Assembly (NCBI RefSeq): GCF_032918005.1
Contig: NZ_CP136628.1
Span: 4,015,501-4,079,500 of the forward strand
Source: Bradyrhizobium sp. NDS-1
Lineage (GTDB): Bacteria > Pseudomonadota > Alphaproteobacteria > Rhizobiales > Xanthobacteraceae
Length of the DNA: 64,000 bases
Direction of reading: 5' to 3'
A model generated the notes under the pieces. It was not told the DNA's origin and made no database searches. It saw only the letters and a program-made list of their open reading frames with translations. Both the position numbers and the translations under genes were made by a program. Below are positions 32,186-41,542 of the stretch, in pieces. Position 1 is the stretch's first letter; each line of letters begins with the position of its first letter.

Positions 32186-32204
32186 AAACTACACGGTATC
32201 GTTT
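32186..32204. promoter_or_regulatory. Palindromic operator 2 (TetR type)
   Basis: AAACTACACGGTATCGTTT, matching operator 1 in the pattern AAAC-n-AyAC-n-GTAT-n-GTTT. It lies 75 bases before the patatin gene and 118 bases before tgt. Confidence 0.7.
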
Positions 32205-32321
32205 TGTTTAACAAGGGTCCTGCGCGAATATCTGCTTTGTGTCCCAGCCTGAGGCACAGGTCGGCCACGGCGTGCGTTGGGCGGGTTGATCGGCTTGGTC
32301 CGACACGCAATAAGCACCGCC

Positions 32322-33467
32322 ATGAATCCAGACAATGACCTTCCCAATCACTTTGAATTGCTCGCCACTGACGGCGCCGCGCGCACCGGACGTTTGACCA
32401 CACCTCACGGCGTGGTGCGGACGCCGGCCTTCATGCCGGTCGGCACCGCCGGTGCCATGAAGGGCATGCACTGGCGCGAGGTGCGCGATGCCGGCGCCGA
32501 CATCGTGCTCGGCAACACCTATCACCTGATGCTGCGTCCCAGCGCCGAGCGGATCGCGGCGCTCGGCGGCTTGCAGCGGTTCACGGGCTGGAACGGGCCC
32601 ATGCTGACGGATTCCGGCGGTTTCCAGGTGATGTCGCTCGCGGACCTGCGCAAGATCAGCGAGCATGCCGTCACCTTCCGCTCGCATATCGACGGTGCCA
32701 AGGTCGAGTTGTCGCCGGAGCGCTCGATCGAGGTCCAGCGCCTGCTCGGCTCGGACATCGCCATGCAGATGGACGAGTGCGTGCGGCTGCCGGCCGAGCG
32801 CGCCGACATCGACCGGGCGATGCAATTGTCGCTGCGCTGGGCCGAGCGAAGCAAGCGCGCCTTCGAGAGCGCCCCCGACGGCTACATGCTGTTCGGCATC
32901 GTGCAAGGCGGCGACATTCCCCAGCTTCGTCATGCGAGTGCGGAAGGACTGATCGGGATCGGCTTCCACGGCTATGCGATCGGCGGCCTTGCCGTCGGCG
33001 AGCCGCAGGAGGTGATGCTGGCGATGATCGACGAGACTGCGCCGGTGCTGCCGAAAGAGCGTCCGCGCTATCTGATGGGCGTCGGCACGCCCGACGACAT
33101 CCTCGAAGCCGTGAAACGCGGCATCGACATGTTCGATTGCGTGATGCCGACGCGCAATGGCCGGCATGGCGTCGCCTTCACGCGTTTTGGTCAGGTGAAT
33201 CTTCGCAATGCGCGCCACGCCGACGATCCGCGTCCGTTGGATGAGGAAAGCCCATGGCCGTCAACGCGCGACTGCGCACGCGCCTATCTGCACCATCTCG
33301 TCAAGGCGGGCGAGACGTTGGGGGCGATGCTGCTGTCCGAGATCAATATCGCGTACTACCAGTTCCTGATGCAGGGCATCAGAGAGGCGATCGCACACGG
33401 ACAATTCGACGAGTTCTATCGGCGTACGCGCGAGGGCTGGGCGAGGGGGGACATCGCCCCGCGCTAG
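32322..33467 (+). CDS. tgt: Queuine tRNA-guanine transglycosylase lacking the zinc site
   Basis: A 381-residue TGT, which swaps guanine-34 of tRNA for preQ1. Catalytic parts are intact: '[14 protein letters not shown]' (general-base Asp), 'DIAMQMDEC', 'GGLAVGE' and nucleophile Asp in '[15 protein letters not shown]'. But the structural zinc site is gone. Aligned without gaps to Zymomonas TGT (C318, C320, C323, H349), this protein has Ser310, Trp312, Thr315 and Ile341 in '[20 protein letters not shown]' and '[10 protein letters not shown]'. The rest of the fold aligns fully. The start at ATG 32322 is preferred over TTG 32277. Confidence 0.95.
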   Translation: MNPDNDLPNHFELLATDGAARTGRLTTPHGVVRTPAFMPVGTAGAMKGMHWREVRDAGADIVLGNTYHLMLRPSAERIAALGGLQRFTGWNGPMLTDSGGFQVMSLADLRKISEHAVTFRSHIDGAKVELSPERSIEVQRLLGSDIAMQMDECVRLPAERADIDRAMQLSLRWAERSKRAFESAPDGYMLFGIVQGGDIPQLRHASAEGLIGIGFHGYAIGGLAVGEPQEVMLAMIDETAPVLPKERPRYLMGVGTPDDILEAVKRGIDMFDCVMPTRNGRHGVAFTRFGQVNLRNARHADDPRPLDEESPWPSTRDCARAYLHHLVKAGETLGAMLLSEINIAYYQFLMQGIREAIAHGQFDEFYRRTREGWARGDIAPR

Positions 33468-33468
33468 A

Positions 33469-33687
33469 TCAATTGCACACGAACCGTTGCTTGACGGCGT
33501 GCTTGGTCACGAAGCCATAGCCGCAATTGTCGCAGGTCCAGAGGTAGCTGATGACGTGGTCCGAGACGTAGGCGGATGCTTCGGCGGCGACCATGGAGTC
33601 GGCGCAGACGGGACAGGTAGGCAACTCGCTGCAACGCGGATCGCGGTTCGGCGCGACGGTCGGCAACACTTCAGCGACTGCTGACAT
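33469..33687 (-). CDS. Small zinc-ribbon-like protein
   Basis: A 72-residue protein with two Cys pairs, 'LPTCPVCADSM' and 'WTCDNCGYGFV', spaced like a zinc ribbon, plus a terminal Cys ('RFVCN'). No catalytic domain. Function unknown. It is convergent with tgt with a 1-base gap between the stop codons. An A/T-rich stretch upstream (33700-33780) may hold its promoter. Confidence 0.7.
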   Translation of the reverse strand: MSAVAEVLPTVAPNRDPRCSELPTCPVCADSMVAAEASAYVSDHVISYLWTCDNCGYGFVTKHAVKQRFVCN

Positions 33688-33890
33688 CGTGGTGACCTCC
33701 CTGCTTTAAGACGTAAGTCTAACATAAGCAGAAGTCTTTGACGAGGTCGCAACACAAAAGCGCTGGCTTTTATAAAATTGCCGTCACCACGACGTGTTCG
33801 CTGGCCGTATTCGTCCTCGTTATCGCAGCGCAAACAATCCATGTGCGTTGCGATAATGCGCCCCGCCGCTTCACGCAAGATGACGCGCAA

Positions 33891-34997
33891 TTACTGCGCC
33901 GCACTCTGCCGGCCGAGAGCTGGCCCGAGCGCGACCGCCTTGCTGCGGTCCGAGCGGAGCCTTCGTGCGAACGAAATCCAGGGTTTCTCGATGAGGGAGT
34001 ATGTCACGCAGCTGACAAGGATTGACGAGGTCACGACCGCGGCGACGAAGACGAACCACGCCAGCGGTCCGTCGCCCGGCCAGGCGTAGTGGTGAATCCA
34101 CTCCATGGCGAACGGCGACATCAGGTAAACCGAGTAACTGATGACGCCGACGAACGCGATCGGTCGCCAGGCCATCCTGTCTCCGAATGCGGCAAACGCG
34201 ATGAAGACGACGGCCGCGCAGACATAGGCTGCCGCGATCGAATAGCTGTAGAAGAAATCGTCCTGGTAGATCCCGCCATAGCGTTTGCTGGACAGCGTGA
34301 TGGCGAACTGGATGTAGAGGGCCGTGCAGAGAGCCACATGCCGCCATCGCAGCCTTCCGCCGATGACGGTGTCGCGAATGACCTTGCCGAGGAACATCGC
34401 CGACAGGTTCAGTCCGACCTCCATCACCACCCAGGCCGCTCTGTCCTCAACCAAGACAGCCACCGCCGTCCCGACAAGAGCGCTTGCAGCGACGATCGCG
34501 ACCGCCGTGAGCCGCCGGTTCAGCAGTCCTGCCGCGAAGAGAACGATGCAGACGAGGTAGAACATTAGCTCGATGGTCAGTGTCCAGTAGAAGTCCCAGA
34601 GGTGAGGGACCTCCAGGAAGGACTGGAGCATCGTGAGGTTGGCGGCGATCTGCGACGGGGGATACGTATTGGACGCGACCGCCTGCATCGTGACCAGCCC
34701 GATCGCGATCGAGGCCCAGTAGGCCGGGTAGAGCCGGAAGAAGCGACTGATCGCGAAGTCGTTCACGGGCGACGCGCTGGCCGGAAAACTGAAGGGAATG
34801 ACGAAGCCGCTGACGAAGAAGAACAGCACGACGCCGAACCGGCCGAAATTCATGTAGTAGCCGATCGCGTTGTGAAGGAACGCGTAATAGGCGCCGGTCG
34901 GGTGCTCCCGCACGATGAGTTCGAGCGCATGCTGGACCACCACCGCCAGGACGGCGATGCCGCGCAGGGTATCGATGAATGCCAGCCGTCTCTGCAT
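33891..34997 (-). CDS. Acyltransferase family 3 membrane protein
   Basis: A 368-residue protein with about ten membrane helices and the acyltransferase-3 signature: 'FIDTLRGIAVLAVVVQHALEL' (R...H pair), 'YMNFGRFGVVLFFFVSGFVIPFS' and 'FFRLYPAYW'. Members add acetyl or other acyl groups to surface sugars such as O-antigen, Nod factors or exopolysaccharide; the substrate here is unknown. GAGAAGG is placed before ATG 34997; the frame extends to 35300 without support. It is divergent from cysK. Confidence 0.9.
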   Translation of the reverse strand: MQRRLAFIDTLRGIAVLAVVVQHALELIVREHPTGAYYAFLHNAIGYYMNFGRFGVVLFFFVSGFVIPFSFPASASPVNDFAISRFFRLYPAYWASIAIGLVTMQAVASNTYPPSQIAANLTMLQSFLEVPHLWDFYWTLTIELMFYLVCIVLFAAGLLNRRLTAVAIVAASALVGTAVAVLVEDRAAWVVMEVGLNLSAMFLGKVIRDTVIGGRLRWRHVALCTALYIQFAITLSSKRYGGIYQDDFFYSYSIAAAYVCAAVVFIAFAAFGDRMAWRPIAFVGVISYSVYLMSPFAMEWIHHYAWPGDGPLAWFVFVAAVVTSSILVSCVTYSLIEKPWISFARRLRSDRSKAVALGPALGRQSAAQ

Positions 34998-35320
34998 CAG
35001 GCCTTCTCTGCGCTCCCGCCGGCCGTGATCGGCCGATCGCGGCGGACGCCGCCTGCCGGGACGACATTTGGCCAGGGCGCAAGCGGTGATCGGAAGGCTG
35101 CGCGCCGGCAGTTCAGCACGGCAATCGTGAACGGATTGACAACGAAACCGGTTGGACGCGAGGCTTGGGCCTCGCTCGGAAGCCAGATAGCCCGCTTGCC
35201 CACGCAATTTTGCCCTGCCACGAATTCCGGGCCGTCCGCATTGTCGCTTGCGCGTCGCCGCAAGCTGTCGGTAACTGCGCAACGTTCGCGACAGAAGCAT
35301 GTCGCCTCAGGGAGTTCACC
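34998..35320. other. Divergent intergenic region between acyltransferase and cysK
   Basis: About 320 bases. AGGGAG (35308-35313) is the cysK ribosome site. No operator, RNA or repeat was recognised. Confidence 0.45.
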
Positions 35321-36298
<978 letters not shown>

Positions 36299-36301
36299 CA
36301 C

Positions 36302-36544
36302 ATGGCGGACCAACCACCGAGGCGGCCGCGCACGCTTGGCGATGCCAGGACCGAGGCGGAGGCGGCGTTCAAGAAGGTGACGGCCAAGGTCGCCGTGGCG
36401 CCGCCCAAGCAGAACGCCGTTCCCGGTGTCAAGGAGCAGGTCACGCTGCGCCTCGACCAGGACGTGCTGGAGTATTTCCAGGCCGGCGGACCGGGCTGGC
36501 AGGACCGGATCAACGAGGCGTTGCGAAAGGCCGCGGGGAAGTAG
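36302..36544 (+). CDS. BrnA-like antitoxin-type protein
   Basis: An 80-residue protein with a disordered, charged N-terminus and a C-terminal ribbon-helix-helix-like segment 'VKEQVTLRLDQDVLEYFQAGGPGWQDRINEALRKAA' (read in parts). The pattern 'V-LRLD-DVLE-F---GPGWQ-RIN-ALR' is that of BrnA antitoxins. No BrnT toxin gene is adjacent. It is coupled to cysK (3-base gap) and followed by a strong terminator. It may be a solitary DNA-binding regulator derived from a toxin-antitoxin pair. Confidence 0.8.
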   Translation: MADQPPRRPRTLGDARTEAEAAFKKVTAKVAVAPPKQNAVPGVKEQVTLRLDQDVLEYFQAGGPGWQDRINEALRKAAGK

Positions 36545-36576
36545 CGCTAGCTCTCTTCTGCGGGAACGATCAACGA

Positions 36577-36602
36577 AAAAGCCCGGCGCGTGCCGGGCTT
36601 TT
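36577..36602. terminator. Bidirectional terminator between cysK operon and caspase gene
   Basis: AAAAGCCCGGC / GCCGGGCTTTT, 11-bp stem, 4-base loop (GCGT). Symmetric A/T runs mean it can stop transcription from both sides. Confidence 0.9.
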
Positions 36603-36627
36603 GTGTTCTGAGATGGGCGCCGCGTCT

Positions 36628-38055
36628 TTAGCGGCGGAACATGCCGCCCATCATGCCGCCGACGACGCCACCCACGAAGGCCGCACCGGCAGCATCGCCG
36701 GGGTTGCTGCGCTGGGGAGCCGGCGCCGGCGCGCTGCTGCCTGCGGGCGCAGCGGCGCGGCGGGCCGCCTTCTGGCTGCTATCGCTCGCGGTCGCCGGGG
36801 CCGCCACGATCTCGGAGAGCAGGGCCTTGTGCTGGTGCTTGTTGAAGTAGCCTGACGAGGGATAACCCCGCGCCGTCTGCCAGCGCTTGATCACCGATCG
36901 CGTCTCGTCGCTGAATGCACCTGTCTGCTGGGTGTCGAAGCCGAGGGCCGTGAGCCGACGCTGCACGTCGCGTCGCTTGCTCTTGTCGAGGCCGATCTGA
37001 TCCTCGGTGACCTGGGTCGCCTCATCGGTGAAGGTTGCGGGATCGACGCCGGCGTTGAGAGCGCGGGTCGCGGTCGAGGGGCCGCTCTTGATCGCCGCGA
37101 GGCGCGCCAGCGCCAACGCCTTGAATTGTCCGTTCGGATAGGCGGAGAGATAGGCGTTGAGCTCTTCCGGTTTGTTGGACTCCTTCACTGAGCGCCAGTA
37201 TTCGAGCTCGACGCCGTCCGAGCCGCCGGACGAAGCCGGCACCATGCCAGTAGCGGTCGGTGCTGCGTTGGCGACCTGCATCGTCGGGGCCTGGTTGAGA
37301 TAGACAGAGCCGGTCAGATTGGTGTGGCCCCAGGGCAGCTGACCCTTGCGGGTCTCTTCATTGACCTGAGCGCGGACCGACGTCATCGCCTGCTGGATCT
37401 CGATGCCGGGCTTGGTGATGTTGTCGATCAACGCACGCGTGAACGGGCTGTTGTTGCCCTCCTGACCGTCGAGCGCGGTCTGGCCGGGACCGGTGGCGAA
37501 TGCGATGAGGGTGCCTTCTCCGGATTTCATCTCGGCGAGACCGCTCTGCACGTTGACGCTGCGCGTCGCCGAGTTCGACTTGATCTTGGCGGCGAACGGA
37601 TTGTCGCGGCAGGCATCGAGGAAGACCAGCTTGACCTTGGCATCGCCCATGGTCTGCTCGAGCGTCAGGTCGATGTTGATGGCGGCGCCCAGCTTGACGT
37701 CCATCTCCGACTTGATGTCGGCGTCGACGGGCAGCAGGTAGTTGGTGCCGCTGACGGCGATGCCATGGCCAGCATAATAGAACAGCGCGATGTCGGAGCC
37801 CTGCGCCTTGCGGCCGAAGTCGAGCAGCTTCTCCGTCATCTGGTCGCGGCTGAGATTGGATCCTTCGATCACCTCGAAGCCGACATTGCGCAGCGTCGCC
37901 GCCATCGACTTGGCGTCGATCGGCGGGTTCGGCAATTGGGCGACGTTCTTGTAGTTGCCGTTGCCTACGACAAAGGCGACGCGGCGGTCGGCCTTCGCGG
38001 CACCAACCGACAGGGCCATGCACATCAGCGAAGCGAGGAGGGTGAGATAGCGCAT
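36628..38055 (-). CDS. Exported caspase-like (peptidase C14) protein
   Basis: A 475-residue protein: signal peptide 'MRYLTLLASLMCMALSVGAAKA', then a caspase-fold domain with catalytic His in 'IALFYYAGHGIAV' and Cys in 'LVFLDACRDNPFA'. Then come a linker, a helical region, a peptidoglycan-binding-like stretch 'DVQRRLTALGFDTQQTGAFSDETRSVIKRWQ' (read in parts) and an Ala/Pro-rich tail ending in a glycine zipper 'GAAFVGGVVGGMMGGMF'. Such periplasmic metacaspase-like proteins are numerous in Bradyrhizobium; substrates are unknown. A bidirectional terminator separates it from cysK. The long frame to 38157 is not supported. Confidence 0.9.
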   Translation of the reverse strand: MRYLTLLASLMCMALSVGAAKADRRVAFVVGNGNYKNVAQLPNPPIDAKSMAATLRNVGFEVIEGSNLSRDQMTEKLLDFGRKAQGSDIALFYYAGHGIAVSGTNYLLPVDADIKSEMDVKLGAAINIDLTLEQTMGDAKVKLVFLDACRDNPFAAKIKSNSATRSVNVQSGLAEMKSGEGTLIAFATGPGQTALDGQEGNNSPFTRALIDNITKPGIEIQQAMTSVRAQVNEETRKGQLPWGHTNLTGSVYLNQAPTMQVANAAPTATGMVPASSGGSDGVELEYWRSVKESNKPEELNAYLSAYPNGQFKALALARLAAIKSGPSTATRALNAGVDPATFTDEATQVTEDQIGLDKSKRRDVQRRLTALGFDTQQTGAFSDETRSVIKRWQTARGYPSSGYFNKHQHKALLSEIVAAPATASDSSQKAARRAAAPAGSSAPAPAPQRSNPGDAAGAAFVGGVVGGMMGGMFRR

Positions 38056-38263
38056 CTGAGATCCCCAACAGAATCGAATTGCAGGCAGCAACAAATTGGC
38101 AACGAACCTACACGAAGTGCCCGACTTCGTGCCACCAAAACGGCAGGTAGGTCGCATCCAAACCGCTGCTGTGTGGCAGAATGTGCACGATGGGAATGCT
38201 TCCCAACGTGATCCAAATCACACGGCCACTTTGTTTTTGTCGCCCAAGGCCGCTCCAGGTTCA

Positions 38264-39136
38264 CTATGTGCGAACGGGAACCGCGGATGCCGGCTTCAGA
38301 TTCAGGAGATTGCCGCACAGGATCAATGCAGCGCCGAGGACGGTCCAGGTGTCGAGCCGCTCGGAATAGAGCAGCCAGCCGGCCGCTGCGGTGAGTGGAA
38401 CCCGTAGAAAGTCCATGGGAACCACGATGGTCGCATCTGCGTACCGGAGCGCGCTGGCGAGGCAATAATGTGAGAATGTGCCGCAGACCCCAATGACGAA
38501 CAGCCAACCCCATAGGCGAGGCGACGGCCAGACCCACACAGCGAGCGTCGGCAGCAGGCCCACGACGGCCTGGACCACGATCATCCAGAACAGGATCGAT
38601 AATGTGCTCTCGGTCCGCGTCAGCGACTTCGCCAGAATCATGGAAACGCTGAAGCCGATCGCGACCCCGAGCGCGATCAACTGGCCCGGATTGATCTCGC
38701 CGGTGGCGGGCCGCACGATCATGACGACGCCGACGATGCCGAGCACGATGGCGGCGATCTTCCAGATCGTCATGCGTTCGGACAGGAACGCTGCGGCCAG
38801 CACGGCGGTCCAGATCGGCATGGTGAACTCGATCGCGACGACTTGCCCGATTCCGATCAGCGTCAATGCGTAGAACCAGCCGAGCTGCGCGAAATAATGA
38901 ACCCCGTTGCGTGCAAGGTGTTGCGGCAGGCGTTGGGTCGCGACTGCCTTGAAGCCGCCGGCGCGGTAGATGATCGGCAGGAGCAGCGTGAATCCGATGA
39001 CGGAACGCACTTCCATGATCTGGAAAACGTTCAGCTCGCGCGTGGTCTCGCGCCCGGCAACCGCCATGACCAGCATCAGCGACAGCCAGCCGGCCATCCA
39101 CAAGGCAGCCATCGTTTTGGACGGTGTCGCGCTCAT
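38264..39136 (-). CDS. DMT/EamA-family transporter
   Basis: A 290-residue, ten-helix membrane protein with two EamA repeats: 'MAALWMAGWLSLMLVMAV...' to 'VVAIEFTMPIWTAVLAAAFLSERMTIWKIAAIVLGIVGVVMIV' (read in parts), then a second half ending 'VVPMDFLRVPLTAAAGWLLYSERLDTWTVLGAALILCGNLLNL'. These carry small metabolites or drugs out of the cell; the substrate is unknown. The start is uncertain: ATG 39136, ATG 39190 or TTG 39205 are all in frame, none with a strong ribosome site. Confidence 0.88.
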   Translation of the reverse strand: MSATPSKTMAALWMAGWLSLMLVMAVAGRETTRELNVFQIMEVRSVIGFTLLLPIIYRAGGFKAVATQRLPQHLARNGVHYFAQLGWFYALTLIGIGQVVAIEFTMPIWTAVLAAAFLSERMTIWKIAAIVLGIVGVVMIVRPATGEINPGQLIALGVAIGFSVSMILAKSLTRTESTLSILFWMIVVQAVVGLLPTLAVWVWPSPRLWGWLFVIGVCGTFSHYCLASALRYADATIVVPMDFLRVPLTAAAGWLLYSERLDTWTVLGAALILCGNLLNLKPASAVPVRT

Positions 39137-39285
39137 TGGGGCAAATGCTGGAGGATGGAAGCCGGAAAGGACGGCCGGTATCGGCGACATCGCAGCCGTT
39201 TGCAATGGTCAATCTATGGATGCCGCGATGCGGCGTGTCGTGCTAGGCATCATCGAACAACGAGAAAACAGGGAGAGCTCCGCTC

Positions 39286-39684
39286 ATGCAAATCCTGCAG
39301 CCGGCCGAATGGAAGAAACCTCGCGGCTTTTCCCATGGCGTCGTGGTCGAAGGACCGGGACGCTGGGTGGTTCTGGCCGGCCAGACCGGCGGCGACGAGG
39401 CCGGCAATTACGCACCCGACATGGCCTCGCAGGTCGCGACAGCGCTGAAGCGGATCATCCAGCTCCTGGGCGAGGCCGGCGCCGGTCCCGAGCATATCGT
39501 CCGCCTGACCTGGTACCTGACCAGCCGCAGCGAATATGAGGCTGCAGGCGCCGGCATCGGTGCCGCCTGGAAGGAAACGCTCGGACGCAATTTCCCGCCC
39601 TCGACGCTACTCTACGTCGGTGGCCTCGTGGACGAGCGGGCCAAGGTCGAGATCGAGGTCACAGCGTTCGTGCCGGCCGCATAA
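39286..39684 (+). CDS. RidA/YjgF-family protein
   Basis: A 132-residue protein of the Rid family: 'FSHGVVVEGPGRWVVLAGQTGGDEAGNYAPDMASQVATALKRI' (read in parts), 'VRLTWYLTSRSEYEA' and 'PPSTLLYVGGLVDERAKVEIEVTAFVP'. RidA itself hydrolyses reactive enamine/imine intermediates of PLP enzymes. The R-x-x-V-E-I-E tail with its Arg suggests a related activity; the subgroup is not the housekeeping RidA. ATG 39286 follows GGGAGAGC. A hairpin separates it from the convergent gene. Confidence 0.88.
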   Translation: MQILQPAEWKKPRGFSHGVVVEGPGRWVVLAGQTGGDEAGNYAPDMASQVATALKRIIQLLGEAGAGPEHIVRLTWYLTSRSEYEAAGAGIGAAWKETLGRNFPPSTLLYVGGLVDERAKVEIEVTAFVPAA

Positions 39685-39687
39685 AAA

Positions 39688-39715
39688 ATCGATCCGGCGG
39701 GGCCGCCGGATCGAT
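39688..39715 (-). terminator. Terminator of the small exported gene pair
   Basis: ATCGATCCGGCGG / CCGCCGGATCGAT, a 13-bp stem with a very short loop, followed by a T-run on the minus strand. It also lies just past the RidA stop on the other strand. Confidence 0.75.
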
Positions 39716-39734
39716 TGTCAGATCGACTGCTGGC

Positions 39735-40280
39735 TTACTTCGACAACGAGATGTTCGCCCCGCGGAACTGGCTGTCCGCGCGTATCGCGACGTTCTGCTT
39801 GTTGCCGCTTGTCTTCAGCGAGAGGTTGGCATTGAAACCGGCGGTGGAGGCAACCAGCTCGTAATGGCCGCCGCCGCCACGTCCCTGCAGCGAACCGGAG
39901 ATATTGCGGCTGACTTCGGACCAGCTCCCGGCGATGGCACTACCCTCAGCCTTGAGGTTGGCCGAAAAGTTGAACTTGTAGGCGTCGCTGGCGCAGGTCA
40001 GCGACAGCTCCATGGTGGGGCCGATCGGGGCGTACTTGGCCCGGCAGCGGATCCGCTCGGTCGAGCCGTCGTCCAGGGTCACAGTGCCAGAGCCGCTCCA
40101 GTTGCCCGCCAGCGGAGCGAACGGGCCGGACTGCGCATTAATTTCGGTGTTCGCGAACGCGGACACAAACAAAACGGCGGCCGCAATCAGCAGCCGCCGG
40201 TTCCGGGCGCCAGCCTCAATTGGTTTATAGGCGCGACGCTTCCCATCGCCCGCTGCACGGTATGCCTGCAGATGCTCCAT
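39735..40280 (-). CDS. Exported protein, unknown
   Basis: A 181-residue protein with a basic N-terminus and a membrane/signal segment 'RRLLIAAAVLFVSAFANTEINAQ'. The mature part starts 'GPFAPLAGNWSGSGTVTLDDGSTERIRC' and is rich in beta strands with two cysteines, like the small NWxG-type periplasmic proteins of rhizobia. The start at 40280 (GGGGAAGTGGA upstream) overlaps the end of the preceding gene by 56 bases, so a shorter start without a canonical codon cannot be excluded. Function unknown. Confidence 0.6.
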   Translation of the reverse strand: MEHLQAYRAAGDGKRRAYKPIEAGARNRRLLIAAAVLFVSAFANTEINAQSGPFAPLAGNWSGSGTVTLDDGSTERIRCRAKYAPIGPTMELSLTCASDAYKFNFSANLKAEGSAIAGSWSEVSRNISGSLQGRGGGGHYELVASTAGFNANLSLKTSGNKQNVAIRADSQFRGANISLSK

Positions 40281-40575
40281 TCCACTTCCCCGATCCGGCG
40301 TTGCCGCTGAGTTGACCGTTAGCATATGCACCATTGATCGAAACTTTCACAAGTCCCCCGCTACCGATGGTGCCGGAAACGTTAGCGCCGGGCGCTGTGA
40401 TCTTGCCGTCGGCAACGGTCAGCATGGAACTCGCGGTGGGTTCGCAGGAGCCGCTCTTGGTCACGATCGTGACCTGCCAATTGCCGTCATAGGGGGTCTG
40501 GGCAAAGGCGGAAGCGGCGAGGGTGCCGGTGAAAACTGAAGCGGCACAGAACACCGCGATGCGAGCAAAACGCAT
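40225..40575 (-). CDS. Exported protein, unknown, related to its neighbour
   Basis: A 116-residue protein: signal peptide 'MRFARIAVFCAASVFTGTLAASAFA', mature 'QTPYDGNWQVTIVTKSGSCEPTASSM', glycine-rich strands and two or three cysteines. The 'NW' start of the mature domain resembles the downstream gene product, suggesting an old duplication. Upstream frame to 40677 is not supported. Function unknown. Confidence 0.7.
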   Translation of the reverse strand: MRFARIAVFCAASVFTGTLAASAFAQTPYDGNWQVTIVTKSGSCEPTASSMLTVADGKITAPGANVSGTIGSGGLVKVSINGAYANGQLSGNAGSGKWNGASAGIPCSGRWEASRL

Positions 40576-40759
40576 AAATCCGTCCTTGAATCTGTCTGAT
40601 ATGCTGCCGCTTATCTGGACCAAATGTGACGGAAATTTGTTGCGATGCCAAATCGAAAATTGTTCCTGTGGGAACAATGGTTTATTTGGGTTTTTAGCGG
40701 CAATTTTCGAAGCCGAATCAACGCGCCTTCACGTTAAGGGTAAACGCCGGAAGAGGGGC

Positions 40760-41347
40760 CTAGGACAGGCTTGGTGCGGAGGTCGCGAACTGCTCGTCCT
40801 GAATCTTGGCGGGCAGCGCCTTGTGGACCTTGGCATAGTCGATCACATCGGCCAGCAATTTGAGGCCGAGCGGTGCCAATGCGCGCTCCCAGAGCTCGCG
40901 CGCCGTCTCGCCCTTCTTGACGAAGCACCAGTCCTGGGCGGCGATGGCGCCGGCGTCCATGCGGTCGGCGAGGTGGTAGATCGTGCCGCCGGCGATCGGA
41001 TCGCCTTCCTTGATGGTCCATTCCACGGCGGCCTTGCCGCGATGGCGCGGCAGCAGCGAAGGATGATAGCCGATGCCGCCGAGCTTGGCGGCGGCGACCG
41101 CGTCCTTGCCGATCCGGGCGTGGCTGTGCGCCGTGATGATCAGGTCGGTATCGGGGGCAATCTCGGAGGCCACCACCAGCTTCGGGTTGGCCTGGACCAC
41201 GACCTCGATGCCGGCCGCCGTGGCGGTCGCGGCAAGGCGATCCTCGGCATCGGCCACCACGACCCGGACGATCGAGACGCCGTGCTCCCGCAGCATGTTC
41301 AAGGTGGTCACGCCGAAATGGCGGGAGCCGACGAGGGTAATGCGCAT
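40760..41347 (-). CDS. Formyltransferase-fold protein (Fmt-like, single domain)
   Basis: A 195-residue N-terminal formyltransferase domain without the C-terminal half found in methionyl-tRNA formyltransferase. Start 'MRITLVGSRHFGVTTLNMLREHG'; core 'LIITAHSHARIG', 'GGIGYHPSLLPRHRGKAAVEWTI' and 'GTIYHLADRMDAGAI' (Asp of the triad). The usual N-x-H of the 10-formyl-folate site reads G-Y-H here, so the Asn is missing while His and Asp remain. Formyl donor and acceptor are unknown. It is probably an atypical sugar- or amine-formyltransferase. Confidence 0.85.
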   Translation of the reverse strand: MRITLVGSRHFGVTTLNMLREHGVSIVRVVVADAEDRLAATATAAGIEVVVQANPKLVVASEIAPDTDLIITAHSHARIGKDAVAAAKLGGIGYHPSLLPRHRGKAAVEWTIKEGDPIAGGTIYHLADRMDAGAIAAQDWCFVKKGETARELWERALAPLGLKLLADVIDYAKVHKALPAKIQDEQFATSAPSLS

Positions 41348-41542
41348 GGGTGTCCGATCCGGTCTTTCGCAACTGCGTCATCCCCCGATAACACGTCCCG
41401 ACGCCCTGTCACCACCCGGACGCCATTTGCGCGGGTTATCAACAATGCGCCGGGCCGTCGGCGCGCGATGAACGCCGTGATTGCGTTGCCGGCCGTTCCG
41501 GTGCTTCCATGGCGGGCATTGCACCGGTTGGGGAGCGAGGGC

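Noticed and set aside
36302..36544. BrnT/BrnA toxin-antitoxin system
   Set aside because: cysK precedes and a terminator follows; there is no BrnT toxin ORF on either side.
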